Notes: generated from the sequence alone by a model not told the origin. 64,000 nt of DNA from Helianthus annuus (GCF_002127325.2 NC_035434.2:152478289-152542288); one strand, 5' to 3'. Positions 45,987 through 58,470 are shown, counted from the first letter of the stretch. Numbers and translations: made by a program.

Positions 45987-47167
45987 GAGTAAATTACAAG
46001 TTTTGTCCTTTATGTTTACATCAAATTTCAGGCGTTGTCCTTTTAGCCAAAAGTTGACAGTCGCTGTCCTTTACCTTTCAAAATCTTGCACGTTATGTCC
46101 TTTATGCCAAACCCAGTTAGATTTTTTAGTTAAGTTTGGTCATGTGCAAGACATGAGGCCATTCTTGTCATTTTACCTTCGCATGGGTTAATTTGTAAAC
46201 ATTTATTATTGAGGGGACTGTATATACAAATCTGAAAAATAAAATAAAATATCTAAACTCTTTCTCAATTCCTATATCAAAATTTATATCAAATTTTCCA
46301 TATAATTCAGTAGATTCGATTTATAACACTCAAATTAAATTGATTCCCAAATCAACAGTCGGGAGAGTAGGCCAGAAGTTGCGGCTAACGCTGCTGTGTC
46401 GTGCCGCCATCTTCATTTTGCCGCTGCTGTCGGAATCCGGCTTCCATCTTTCCAGCATCCATCTCTCTCTAACTGTGCATATGGTTGTATGAGTTAACAA
46501 AAGATGTGGTTTTGTAGGTGTAGAAATTGGATTATGGTGACTATTGATGTAATAGGTTGGTGGAGGTAGAGAGTTTGGGACCTGCGTAACAGATCTCGAA
46601 TGGCTTTTTTTAAGGGACAGTGTGGAGACAATGATTTAGAGATCCCGGGTCTCAGCCGAGGTGTTATGTTCTTTTGATTGATGCATCTTGCTGCCATCCA
46701 TGACTTAACCATCTTCATCTTCATCTCTGTTTTGTGTTAGTGTGGCTGTGGGAGAAAGATGGCAAGATGCTAGTCTGTGAGAAGAGAGAAGAAAGAGAGA
46801 GAGAGAGAGAGAGGGGGGGAGAGAGTAGTCTGTGAGAAGAGAGAAGAAATAGAGAGGGAGAGGGGAGAGAGGAGACAGAACCGTTGAAGAGAGAGTGGAG
46901 AGAGAGATACTAAATATTTGTTTTTTTACACCTAGACCCTAGAATTTAAATATTTGCACAATAGTCCCTATAATGGTGAAAAGACAAACGTACCCTCACA
47001 TGCAAGTCATATGACTAGATTTAACCAAAAAATCTAACTGGGTTTGACATAAAGGACATAACGTGCAAGATTTTGAAAGGTAAAGGACAGCGTCTGTCAA
47101 CTTTTGGCCAAAAGGACAGCGCCTGCAATTTGATATAAACATAAAGGACAAAACTTGTAATTTACTC
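45987..47167. mobile_element. Second TIR element nested in the left arm of the aconitase element
   Basis: GAGTAAATTACAAG and its inverse CTTGTAATTTACTC bound about 200-bp inverted repeats with GTCCTTTATGTTTA-type text, flanked by AAAAATA. The right arm of the outer element has the uninterrupted version of the sequence around the insertion, which fixes the breakpoints. The interior (46230-46980) is partly GC-richer and purine-rich (GAGAGA runs at 46790-46910) without a recognisable gene. Confidence 0.75.
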
Positions 47168-47394
47168 AAAAATATATTATATATCATAACAAAACCATCT
47201 TCTTCCCCAAATCAATCACATTTCAAAACCCTAATTTCTTTTCAACAACCTGCAACAATTCTCTATATTCATACATAAGTTGAAATATGCCAATTCCACC
47301 TGCATAAGCCAAAATCCGATTGTATGTTCATTAGGCGTGTTTGTATGTGTATTTTAAAACAATTTAATTGTTTACTAAGTATTCATTTTCATAC

Positions 47395-47637
47395 CTCTGT
47401 GTCAAAGCGGGCGGTGCATGTGAACGACTTTCCATTATCGGTGGTGACAGTGACATCTTGACCAGGCCGGATTTCATTGATATTGTTTGGGAGGTCAATG
47501 TTATACCGTTCATGACCAGTCAACACTAGTGTGTCTGCATCTTCACCAGCCTTGAAACAAAGAGGAATGATACCCATTCCCACTAGATTACTGCGATGGA
47601 TCCTCTCAAAGCTTTTAGCAATCACTGCTTTAACTCC
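47395..47637 (-). pseudogene. Captured exon of aconitate hydratase
   Basis: This 243-bp exon (81 codons, no stop) lies between a preserved splice acceptor (TTTTGACAG) and donor (GTATGA). It reads [20 protein letters not shown], then [17 protein letters not shown], then [17 protein letters not shown], the domain-4 (swivelling domain) segment of plant aconitase; [10 protein letters not shown] is a substrate-binding stretch in the family. The rest of the gene is absent. Retained intron ends show capture of genomic DNA, not of mRNA. As a lone exon it cannot make an enzyme; transcription from the element could give a chimeric or antisense RNA. Confidence 0.92.
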
Positions 47638-48384
47638 CTGTCAAAATATCCATAACCATTAACAATAAAATTCAATCCAACATCTTCACAAATGAGAATA
47701 AAGGCGGTAATTTTGTCCCACTTATGTATGAATAATTGGACTCGGAATATGTTTATTGGCCAGGTGTGTAACTTAAAAGTATCCCTGTTTGTATAGATAA
47801 TTATAGAGAATTGTTGCAGGTTGTTGAAGTGAAATTAGGGTTTTGAAATGGGATTGATTTGGGGAAGAAGATGATTTGTTATGATATATAATATTTTTTT
47901 TCTTTTTTATGTATTTTTAAAGAATAGGGTGAAAAGACAATTTTACCCTCATGTGCATTGCACATGACCAGATTTGACAGAAAAATCTAACTGGGTTAGG
48001 GCTAAAGGACAAAACGTGTATGATTTAAAAACATAAAGGAAAAAACTCGTCAATTTTAAACATAAAGGACATCGCCTGCAAATGGATATAAAGATAAAGG
48101 ACAATCCTTGCAATTCACTCTTTTTTTTATTTTTTGTTTAAATAATTAATTTTATTTTTTGTTCAAAAATTAAATGAATTGGAAAAAAATGATAGAAAAT
48201 AGGAGATAGGAACTACACCCATGGATAACAGAGGAAAGAGATGGTGAAAGGAATTGTTGACCTACCGGCGTGTATAATAAAACGACGTCTAAGGATCAAA
48301 TTTTAATTTCATATCTTTCTTTTATGGTTTTTAGACTTACCTATCTTATTAATAACCATTTTAACTAACTTTTGTATTTCATTT

Positions 48385-51300
48385 CATTGTTGCCCGGATG
48401 GTGAAGTGGGAAATAAGGGGATTTCTCGGTTGATCTCTCATCTCAAGAGGTTGCACCTTTCTAGCGATGAACGTAGAAGTGTGTTGCGTGAGGCTATTTC
48501 TACAGACCATGGGTTGTTCATGGACGTAGAAGGTACTTTGAAGTTTTTTGGCCAATGGATGTGTGGAAAGTGTTTGAGTATACATGCATTGAGTCGTGCA
48601 TGCCATCACCCCGATGGGCTTGTCCGTTTTACCAATCATGATAATGACATAGATAGCTACATTATAGGGATTTCGAGGCCCTCTCCCAAGGCGCACGTGA
48701 CCAATGTTCATGAGTCGTTCATGTTGGATACTGTTCTACTAGATCGTGTCTTTAAAGCACCCATTGTCACCGTGAAGAGCATCCCTCATAGCTGTCGGTT
48801 GGCTTTCTCTCAGGCGTTGAAAACCGCTCTCTACAAAGTGGTTGCCCAACCTAAATCCGTTGAAGCGTGGGTTAGGTTGTTCCTTCTTCCTCGCTGCACT
48901 TTACAAGTGGTCAGACCAAAAAATAGGCAAGAAAGAAGGTCTGGGAATAGGAAGGCATTGCAACAAAGATCAATTCTGAATTCTTTAGCCACATGGGGGA
49001 AAGAAGATGGTATTTTCATGTTAGCTAAAAATATATTTGATAGTCCTGCTTTGGGGTCTCTAGGTCAAGGAGGTGTTGATAATCCTGAGGAGAGTACTGT
49101 TAGTAACACCAATGTTAGGCAGTGCCTTCGAAAGGTTGCTGATGGCCACTTTACAGCTGCAGTGAAGGTGTTATGTTCATCCGGTGTTGCTCCGTATGAT
49201 GATAATACCATACAGGCTTTAGAGGCTAAACACCCGTACAGAGAACCTCCATCTATGCCAGGTATTATATATTCTGACCTCCCCTTGTAGCAGAGGTGGA
49301 TAGTGTCCTTTGTTGCATTAAATCGTTTCCTAAAGGAACCTCATGTGGGAGGGATGGCTTAAGGGCACAACACATTTTGGATGCTTTATGTGGAGAGGGG
49401 TCTGCTATTGCCACTAATCTTTTGTGCGCTATCACTGCGGTCGTCAACTTATGGTTAGGGGAAATGCCCGTCGTGTTTGGCAGAGTTTGTAGCGTATGCT
49501 CCCCTCACACCACTTTTAAAACCCGACAATGGGATTAGGCCTATTGCAGTGGGTACTATATGGAGGCGTTTGGTTTCCAAGGTTGCTATGAAGGGTGTTG
49601 GTAAAGAAATGACCAAGTACCTTAATGATTTTCAGTTCGGGGTCGGCGTGTCGGGTGGCGCTAAGGCCATTTTACATAGTGTCAACAGGGTTCTAAGTGA
49701 ACGTCACACTGATGGGTCTCTTGCAATGCTTACTGTAGATTTTTCTAATGCTTTTAACCAGGTGGATAGATCAGCCTTACTTCGTGAGGTCAAGATGAGG
49801 TGCCCTTCTATTTCTTTGTGGGTGGAATTTCTATATGGGCAGCCAGCAAGATTGTATCTTGGAGATGGTCACATTTGGTCTACCATGGGAGTTCAGCAAG
49901 GGGACCCATTGGGACCACTTCTTTTCGCTCTTGTTTTGCACCCCCTTGTGCATCAGATTAGAGACAAATGCAAGCTTCTCCTTCATGCTTGGTATCTTGA
50001 TGATGGGACTATCATTGGAGGTTCAGAAGAGGTGGCTAGAGTGTTGGACATCATTAAGGTGACGGGTCCAACATTGGGTCTTGAACTCAATATTAAGAAA
50101 ACTGAGCTATTTTGGCCTTCTTGTGATGGTAGCAAGTTTCGTGATGGGTTATTTCCTAAGGACATCGGGAGGCCATCAGTGGGGGTGAAGCTTCTTGGGG
50201 GGCCGTTAGTAGAGACGCAAGCTTTATTAATGGGTTGGCAAAGAAAAGAGCTGCTAAGGCGGTAGATTTGATGTGTCTTCTACCCAAATTAGGTGACCCG
50301 CAGAGCGAACTACTCTTGCTTCGATCCTGTATGGGCATTGCCAAGCTTTTCTTTGGCTTGAGGACATGCCAACCTGTACACATGGAAGATGCAGCGTTAT
50401 TCTTTGACAAAGGTTTGCGTGAGGCGATTGAGGAATTGGTGGTTTGTGGAGGTCCTTTCTTTGGAGACCTCCAGTGGCGACTTGCCTCTTTACCTATTAG
50501 GTTTGGGGGTTTGGGGTTGTATTCGGCTGTAGAGGCTTCATCCTATGCTTTTGTGGCCTCGAGGGCCCAATCCTGGGTGCTACAGGACCACATCTTAAGA
50601 GACAGTGGCATATGTGGTATGGATTCTGACTAGTTTGTGCTTTGGCTTGTCTTCGTGATACGATTCCAAGCTTTGACTTCAGCGGTTTCACTAATAAGGA
50701 CACCGCCCCCCCTAAAGCCCAACATGCATTGGCGAGTGCTCTTTTTAGTAAAATTGTCCACGAAATCGAAGTACAGTTTGACTTGACCGTTAGACAAAAA
50801 GCCGTTTTTGAGTGTCTCCGAGCACCACATGCACAAGATTTCCTTCTTGCTATACCTATAGATGGGTTAGGCCAGCATATGTCGCCGGTTGAGTATCGTA
50901 CTATCCTTAAGTATCGCCTCATGATTCCTTTATTCCCAGTTGATTAGGTATGCCCTGTCTGTCATAAGGCGTGTTTGGATTCCTTTGGAGAGCATGCAGT
51001 TCATTGTAGAGAGCTCCCGGGGTTCAAATACCGACATGATTTGGTTAGGGATGTCCTTTTTGACATATTCAGGTGCGCTGGTATTTCTGCTAAGAAAGAG
51101 GCACCCGTTAATTTCTTAACAGACCCGTTGGAAGGGAGATCTACCCTTCGACCGGCCGACATTCTGGTCTTTGGATGGGTAGGAGGAAAACATGCCTGTG
51201 TGGATCTAACAGGGGTTTCCCCGCTTGTGGGCTTAGGGGGTAGTGCTTTCACGGTGGGTCAGGCTGCTTTAAAGGCTGCTTCGGGTAAAGTGACCAAACA

Positions 51301-51529
51301 TGAGAAAGCGTGCCTTGACAACCAACACGTGTTTATCCCATTTGCTTTTGATACTTTTGGTTTTCTGGAGCCAGAGGCTGTGGACCTACTTAGTCGAGTT
51401 CAAAGGGTCATGCATAGTAATGTTATGACCCCGAGATCTATGAACGTAGTTTTTAAAAGACTTAGTTTTGCTATTCAAAAAGGGGTAGCGGCGCAGCTTG
51501 TTGCCCGTTTACCAACTATTTCAATGTAA
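48385..51529 (+). pseudogene. Reverse transcriptase with C-terminal zinc finger and restriction-like endonuclease, decayed
   Basis: The frame starts mid-protein with a zinc-finger-like stretch (LISHLKRLHL; FGQWMCGKC). The RT palm follows: motif A TVDFSNAFNQVDRSAL (49732-49780), motif B GVQQGDPLGPLLFAL (near 49890), motif C AWYLDDGTIIG (near 49990), then LNIKKTELFWPS. A thumb-like region follows, then CPVCHKACLDSFGEHAVHC (near 50955) and RPADILVFGW...CVDLTG (near 51150), matching the zinc-finger plus RPD-X14-D layout of restriction-like endonucleases in R2-type retroelements. There are frameshifts near 49290, 49470, 50200 and 50640 and TAG stops at 50631-50633 and 50945-50947. No APE endonuclease is visible; the 5' end is probably truncated. 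Confidence 0.75.
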
Positions 51530-51579
51530 AATTTTCTCCTATTTGAATAGCCGAAGCGAATATAGAGGAAATTTATAAT

Positions 51580-51592
51580 CCTAAAAAAAAAA
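51580..51592 (+). other. Poly-A tail of the RT element
   Basis: A run of 11 A lies 50 bases after the stop, consistent with a 3' tail of a target-primed retroelement. No target duplication was fixed. Confidence 0.45.
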
Positions 51593-51779
51593 ATCGAAAG
51601 GCTTCATTGCTTTCAAAAGACTTCATTTCGAAAGGCTTCACAAGTTGGTGAAGGAGACTTAGGGTGGACCAGTACCGGAATAAAAAGCAAGTATAGTAAC
51701 TTTCAATGTATATATGGAGTGAGAGTTTATATTTTCGAAGTGATCTACTGGCTCTTTGACAACTTCTTAATAATTAAGT

Positions 51780-51945
51780 GCTGAAAGAGTAAGATGTCTA
51801 AACCATTAAGAGCTAAATGTCTGACCAATTCAGATTTAAAGATTTTAAACATTCAGACTCAGTAGCATAATGCTTAACCATTCAGAGGCAAATGTCTGAA
51901 CCATTCAGACATCACTAAGAGCTAAACAAAAGCCTCTTAGCTGTA
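51780..51945. repeat. MITE-like segment
   Basis: Repeated ACCATTCAGA and AATGTCTGA words, with TAAGAGCTAAA at both ends as direct copies, resemble known hAT-type MITEs. Ends are not defined. Confidence 0.4.
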
Positions 51946-51949
51946 AGGG

Positions 51950-52100
51950 GAGGGGGAGTGGTTACTAGTGATAGGATTCTATCACTACCAAACACCAATC
52001 AAGTCATGCCATGTCATCACCCAATATTCTATCACTAGTGATAGAAACGTAGGGGGGTGGGATCACTAGTGATGGAATTCTATCACTCCCAAATTTTTAT
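51950..52100. repeat. Cluster of CACTAGTGATAG palindromes
   Basis: TATCACTAGTGATA and GGATTCTATCACTA occur repeatedly with GGGGGAGTGG or GGGGGGTGGG. It looks like overlapping MITE ends. A GC-rich segment with AACGCGTTATGG at 52240-52370 has the look of a Harbinger-type MITE fragment. Confidence 0.45.
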
Positions 52101-52442
52101 GAATTATATACATGTGTGTAAATATATACATGTTTCGTGTGAATACATACATGTTTCGTGTGTATATATCCCATATTTCGTGTGTGAATTATATGCATAT
52201 GTACACGTGTCATTTGAAGAGATGCCCCAATGCAGCCTTATTCAAAAAGTTCAACGCGTTATCTGTTTAACGCGTTTTGTTTATCACGCGCTATGGGGTG
52301 GTCGGCGGCCGTGTTTCGTGATGGTTCAACGCGTTATGGATGGTCCATAACGGACCACCCCGCCTGCCCTAAGAATGCGTTAAAACACCTACCATTGAAA
52401 CACATTGTGTTTGGAGCAAGTACTAAGTAGTTTCACAAAAGT

Positions 52443-52677
52443 TAACACGTTAGATTTCTATAAGGATATTTTCGTCATGACCTATGAACTTTTGTAATGA
52501 TTTATCACAATATGCCATTTAGTGATACTTTGAACATGACCATATGATATCATCATATTAACACGTTAGATTTCTTTAAGGGTATTTTCGCCATGACCTA
52601 TGAACTTTTGTAATGACTTACCACAATATGCCATATATTGATACTTTGGACATGATCATATGATATCATCATATATA
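52443..52677. repeat. Tandem duplication, two 117-bp copies
   Basis: AACACGTTAGATTTCT to ATATCATCATAT occurs twice head to tail with about 10% differences. No gene. Confidence 0.85.
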
Positions 52678-53248
52678 TTAGTGGTAGATGCTCTTAACTT
52701 CATTATCGTTCTTATATATTATTTGATTGAATATTTAATATTATAAATTATTTAGTGATTGTAAAAGTTGATGGTTATATAGGAAGATGAATCGAGATGG
52801 ATGACCAATAGATACAAAATACAAAACTATATACATATAGCAAGTTATTTCTCTCTTTCAGGTGGATGTTTAGGTTGGTTGTGGTTGTAAATCATATATA
52901 TCTACTAATAGGGTGTCTGCGCTATGCGTTGGTGGCGACACCTTGTATTGTGGCACTCGTTTCTAGTAGTTTTCTTATTCGTATAATATTTATGGTAGCA
53001 TTATTGTGGTGGATATATGTCATAAGTATTACATATGTTTGGTAATTATTAAATTTAGAATTTAAATTATCAAGTACTTCAAGAACCCATTGATTCAATA
53101 AAGTAACACACGAATAAGAAAAAATAAGTCTTAAGCATAAATAGAAGTTATATAAAGTAGCACACGAATAAGAAAATATAAGTCTTAAATATAAAAGTTG
53201 AAATTAAAAGTTCAAGTGTCAAATACTTTGTATCATGATGTGATCAAT

Positions 53249-53439
53249 TTAGTAATCATATGGCTTAAGCATCTCAAGGATGTCGTCTATACTGTCACAC
53301 CACCATTTGTCATCATCGAGATCAACGCCCTCCAGAATTTCTTGTATCTCTTCCTGTTTGATTGTTACATCCTTTGGAAGATGAGTTTCATCTCTGTTAT
53401 CCTCTTTAACTGATACATCAGCTGGAGCAGTTTGGGGAA
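53249..53439 (-). CDS. 3' exon of a small acidic protein
   Basis: The acceptor TTTTTTTTCAG precedes a 191-bp exon that stays open to a TAA at 53249. It reads VPQTAPADVSVKEDNRDE, then VTIKQEEIQEILEGVDLDDD and KWWCDSIDDILEMLKPYDY. VKED and IKQE fit the SUMO-acceptor consensus; the tail is acidic with Trp, like the small genes at 1449 and 3581. Upstream on the minus strand are an exon-like segment with a donor (53624-53580) and a TATATATAG near 53770, but I find no ATG in frame, so start and first exons are unresolved. I do not recognise the family. Confidence 0.4.
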
Positions 53440-53779
53440 CTGAAAAAAAATGTTAAGTATTTTAGTTACATATTTTATCATGTTACCATTATATATAATA
53501 TAGGATAAAAAACGACGTTCACAGTTAAAGTTAATATAAAAAAAAACAAACAATATATCATGTTTTAGAATCATACATACCTTTTGTAAAGATCTGAAAG
53601 GATGAATATTGAAGCTCTAATACCACTAAATAATAAATAAGATAAATGTTAAGTGTGAGCATAGAAGAATAAATTAAAATTATACACAACAGAAAATTAA
53701 AATACCTGTAAACCAAGAATTCTAAAGAACAAGAAATTTCTTGAAGTGAAAAAAACTAATGAATTATGCTATATATAGA

Positions 53780-54210
53780 ACCTATAAACCAACGAACTGA
53801 ATAACCAGTAGCTTTTTTCAACTAACTAATATTATCTATAAGAATATTTTTGAACTTATAATCCCTATAAAATGCAACACAGTCTAATATTCAGTTTTTG
53901 AAGATGTATTATGTTTAGATTATGGAGTTTTTCCTAAAAGTTTGTTGGTAGAAAACTTATTTACCAAACTTCTAAAAAATCGTTTTTATATAAAAAAAGG
54001 TTTTATGAAAATGAAAATGCTTCTAAAAACGCTTTTATAATTATTTATGAAAACTAAAATTCTATTTTGTTGAATATGGTATTATATAAAGTTTTTTAAT
54101 ATAACCAATTCGGTAAAAAAGTGAGCTTGTTTGATATCAAATTACTATCTGCTAACCCATGTAGGTGTGTGCACCCAACCAAGTGAATATACAAACATAC
54201 ATAATATGAA
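53780..54210. other. AT-rich, no gene seen
   Basis: There is no coding or repeat signal that I can support. Confidence 0.4.
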
Positions 54211-54214
54211 CAAG

Positions 54215-54354
54215 TTTGCAGGCGTTGTCCTTTATGTTTAAAATTGCAAGGATTGTCCTTTATCTTTATACTTATTTGCAGGCGCTGTCCTTTATGTTTA
54301 AAATTGACGAGTTTTGTCCTTTATGTTTTCAAATTATACACGTTTTGTCCTCAC
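54215..54354. repeat. Fragment of the GTCCTTTATGTTTA TIR family
   Basis: It matches the left arm of the element at 45757 (ATTGCAAGGATTGTCC, GACGAGTTTTGTCCTTTATG, TACACGTTTTGTCC), ending abruptly. It shows the family is dispersed here. Confidence 0.8.
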
Positions 54355-54924
54355 TCTATGAACAAAACTCATATCAAACTCGTATGTGAAAGGTTTCGAA
54401 ATTTAATCTAGTAGCCGGAACAAATTGGTGAACAATCTTAATTAAACGAAAATCGGAGTGAAAATAATAGTATTAAATTGATAATAATGACAACAATGTA
54501 GAGAGTCTTGATCATTTGAAATGTGATAGGACACATTGCTTTAATCACTTATACAGTCATGCATCATCTACTTGTACATTTTAATCCGCACAACAATATT
54601 GACCAAGACAGCTATCGAAACGTCGACAAAAATAAGTAGGTCATCACAGTACCTTTGGATTTTTTAAAACATTTTAGTTTATAAAATATGACAAGAATAT
54701 GTAAAACAATTATAAGTTTGTTGTGGAAAAGGATAAGTGTAACTAATTAACCATAATTTTGTTAAAATAAAGGGATTTAAGTGTAATAATATGAGGGGCT
54801 AAAATATAATTAGTGTTTACAAGATTAAGTTACCCTCATTTTAGGGGTGTTTTTATAAATAAAGATGGAAGAAGTTATTATTTTTTGGGTATATTAAAAT
54901 ATACATCCCTCAAGCATTATAATA

Positions 54925-54938
54925 TAGTATAGATAATA
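54925..54938 (-). other. Possible Helitron 5' terminus
   Basis: On the minus strand it reads A|TCTATACTATATTATAATGC, like the 5' end at 34789. No matching hairpin-CTAG end was found to its left, so the extent is unknown. Confidence 0.35.
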
Positions 54939-54984
54939 AATTATATGATTTTATTTGTATTTTTTATGATTAAATGATGTCTAA

Positions 54985-55205
54985 AAGTTGGGTTAAGACT
55001 TATAAAAGAGATTATAATTATTATTTCTTGATCTTATGCACAATTACAGGGTGTCACTTGTGTCGGGTTAACAGGTTGAATTGTCCAACCTAATTTAAAA
55101 GGCGGGCTAGGACTTATAAAAGGGATTATAATTATCATTTCTTGATTTTGATTCACAATTACAGGTGTCACTCGTGTCGGGTTGACATGTTGAATTGTGT
55201 AACCT
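54985..55205. repeat. Tandem duplication, two copies of about 110 bp
   Basis: GACTTATAAAAGAGATTATAA, then CACAATTACAG, TCGGGTTAACA and GTTGAATTGT recur in the same order. Confidence 0.8.
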
Positions 55206-55209
55206 AAAC

Positions 55210-57740
55210 ATAACTTATATTTTTCAGTGGCGGAGCTTAAACGAAAACTCAGTGATGGCCGAACTCTCAAAATACAAATTAGTAGGATCGTGCTCTTAAA
55301 AAATCTAATATTTAATTTACACTACAAGAAAATTAGAAATTTTTGGTAAAATTAACACTGTAAGCGAAAAATCAGTGAGGGTCAGGGCACCCCCGGCCCC
55401 GCCCCTTATATTTATCCAGTAAAAAACATCAACCTAATGAACACACACTTGAAATCACATAACCCGAACATGACCCATTTATCTAAATGTGTCAAACTGA
55501 TTGGCGGGTAATAATTATATTTTAACCATGTTTATCGGGTTAGGGTTTGTAAAAAAAAAAAAAAAAAAAAAAGTGGGTTAATAGTTAAACATGTTGGCAG
55601 GGCGATATATTTTATTAAACGGGTTAAGATAATCAACATGAACATGTCATACATGTTGTTCATTAAAGAAGCTACAACTCAAAATCTAATTAATTTTATA
55701 TAATATATCTTTAGTGTTGAAAATTGGCAACTCAGAAAACTATGTTACATAACATAGTGACATCTCTTATGATTTTGTCATTTGTGTAATGTTGATCTTG
55801 TTACAAGGAAACAATTAATGGAAACAAGGAAAGTTAATCAAGTATCTTATAATTCTATGTCTATCAATCCACTAATCAGTATCCCAAGTTTATTCTAGTG
55901 AGTAGTGATGACTCTGTCTAAATAATGTAAAATTTAAGGAAAAAAACATAATACAACCATACAAAGTTGCACGTAATTAGAAGTCATGTTGCAATCCCAT
56001 TAAAAACAAAGAAAAGAATAATATCGAATAAACAATAAAAGAAAATTTGACAAAGATTATATTATCAAAGAGCTACTTTTAAAAGTATAACAAGGATAAC
56101 AACAAAGAAACAAATTAAGTTATACATATGATAAAAATAATTACAATAAATGTCACCTATAAAAGAAAAACACGTATCGATAGAAAACAAATCCATTATC
56201 TATTTCTATTTCTTTTTGTAAGATATGAAAACAAGTGTGAGATAAGTGTCATGTTTTTAACCCTTAATATTTGGTTTTTGGCGAAAAAAATAATGGGTGT
56301 TATTTTAAGCAAGTAATTGTATACTTAAATTTTTCAAATTTAAAAGTCACCAATTTTTACAATAATTTTTTTTTAATTTTCGTTAGTTGCACTAATTTCT
56401 TTTTTTTTTTTTTAATTTTCGTTTACAACTTTTCTCTATATGTTTTTTTATTTGTGGTATAATTCATTTGTATCTTTGAAATTTAGATTGTGTCCGGTTT
56501 TTTTTAATAAATTTCATAATTATACTTTCCTTTATTTTTATACAATCGTTTACACACCAATTAAACAATATGTCTATATAATAGATTCAAAATTAAAATC
56601 AAAATTCTTAATCAAAATATATAGTTTCCTTGTAGATGTAGTAGATGTAGTTGGAAGAATAATATGGGGCGAAAGAGTAGCCGAAAAAACATTTATTTAG
56701 ATTATTTATATAGGATTTTACGTTAGTCAACATATTTTTAACATAAACAGCAATTGTTTCCGCGTATTTTTAATACATTTCAATCGTATTAAATTATTAC
56801 GTATAGTATCACTTAAACTTAATTTTATAGTGGACATGCGATAGAAATGGAGTTGTAAGACATGAAAAAATATGGCTACATATATACGGCACATGTAAAG
56901 TTGGTTAATTAGAACTCAAGTAAGTTGTTAGCATACTAGTTTACATAAACTAGCAATCATTTTTCTAACAATTATACCTTGTATCTTACATAATTAAACT
57001 TTTATGTTATGTATAAAACATTTTAAGGCCAGGAGGTTTGACTAGCATCGTATACCACCATACTATCCCAGGAGCACATATTGTTGCTTTTAAAATTCTG
57101 TTATGCATACCATTGTATTCTAACATGATTATCAAATTGTTCTTCTTTTATTATTTGAATTTTTAATTAAACGTTAGCTACAACTAATATATATTATACG
57201 TTTATGTAACTTTTTTTATTTTTTTTAAATTCTAATATTTATAGATTTTAAAATGATATATGCAATTGTTTTGGTATATATCTAGCCATAACCAACTCTA
57301 AAAAATATTTAAATAATAAAGCAATAATTATATTCCAAAAATAAATATAATTTGAAAGGAATAGTACTTTTTGAAAATTTGAATTTTAAATCATTAACTT
57401 GAAATGAAATTATTCAAAATTCATAATCAACACAACCATTCAAGTTCTTTGTTTCTGTTTTTTAACATAATTTCTTGATATTTATCATCTTTAGTATCTA
57501 TGCATAACTTTATTTTAATAATACAAATTGTTTGTTTATATAACATGTTTTTTTAAGAACTCTTTTTATGTTCTATACCACTAATTATTGTGTAGTACAA
57601 TTTTCTTTACAAATTTCGTAACCCATTTTAATGAAATATTAAATGATAGATTATTGTATAAATGATTCCATGTATCTGATCTCATAAGTAATTAAATAAC
57701 TTTAAAAAAAATAAGTATGTAAACATTAATAAAGATTTAT
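55210..57740. other. AT-rich region, no gene seen
   Basis: Low-complexity poly-A/T stretches (for example 55551-55572, 56398-56414). Frames of 60-86 codons are rich in Phe, Ile, Lys and Asn and have no support. Confidence 0.5.
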
Positions 57741-57775
57741 ATCATACAAAATTACCAGATTTAAAAAAAATAAGT

Positions 57776-58470
57776 ATGGCAATTACTTTTATTACACAGA
57801 TGGTTGGAGCAATTTTGTGTATGAACTTAAGTTGGCCTTTAGTAATACTCTTTGTTTCCAAATGCAAAATAAGACATTTTTTGAAAACTACAATTTTTAA
57901 TAAAGATAATTGTGAAATATTATCGAGGAAACCAACCTCAGATGCCATTGATCTTGAAGATACCTATGACTCATACTTCACTGAGCTTCCTAATAATTTA
58001 AAGTATCATTTTTTGGAAGTTGTATAGCCGATACCTTGATAAATAGCTCTATTGCATTAATATTTTTGTATTGTTTTTATTAACTTTTTAACAATTTACA
58101 TTCTAATATTACTAACAATTTGTTCTATTTTTGTAGTGGCTGTCTGAAGACATCGGGATTTTCGCTGGTTTACACAATAATTCAAAAATAATTATAAAAA
58201 TGATTGGTGGATCTGAATGGGAATTGAAAATATCTACATAAGAAGGCATTTTCGAAAGTACAAGGTTTATAATCTATTTATAATATACAATATTTTTTTA
58301 TTTTAATAACTACATTTATTAATTTTTGTTTGTTACAGGTATAATGTTATCGTTGGAATGATTTGATATAATCTGGGAGAGTTCCATGGGGGAATTGGCA
58401 TTTTCAAATAGTCAACGAACCAAGGAAAGCTTTTGCTTGCAATTGATCAGGACCTTTAGTATTTTATAAA
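57776..58470 (+). pseudogene. Remnant of a multi-exon gene, possibly B3-domain-like
   Basis: An 83-codon frame (ending DSYFTELPNNLKYHFLEVV) is followed, after a possible intron with acceptor TTTTTGTAG, by WLSEDIGIFAGL, then SKIIIKMIGGSEWELKIST, then stops. The second piece has the look of the W-containing strand of plant B3 domains, but the key motifs are not complete. A further piece after TTGTTACAG has stops. If real, it is a dead copy. Confidence 0.25.

Larger units (their letters stand above)
45757..48121. mobile_element. Long-TIR element carrying an aconitase exon
   Basis: AGAGTGAATTGCAAG at the left end is inverted as CTTGCAATTCACTCT at the right end. The inverted repeats continue far inward (GTCCTTTATGTTTA-type text, then CCCTATTCTTTAAAAATAC, then CATCTTCTTCCCCAAATC) to roughly 450 bp per arm once the nested element at 45987-47167 is subtracted. 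Flanks are T-runs, so the target duplication is uncertain. The loop holds a captured aconitase exon with intron ends. A Pack-MULE-like origin is my reading; no transposase is encoded. Confidence 0.75.

Noticed and set aside
54789..54940. Second complete Helitron
   Set aside because: Only a 5'-type terminus (TCTATACTATA) is visible; no hairpin plus CTAG partner was found.
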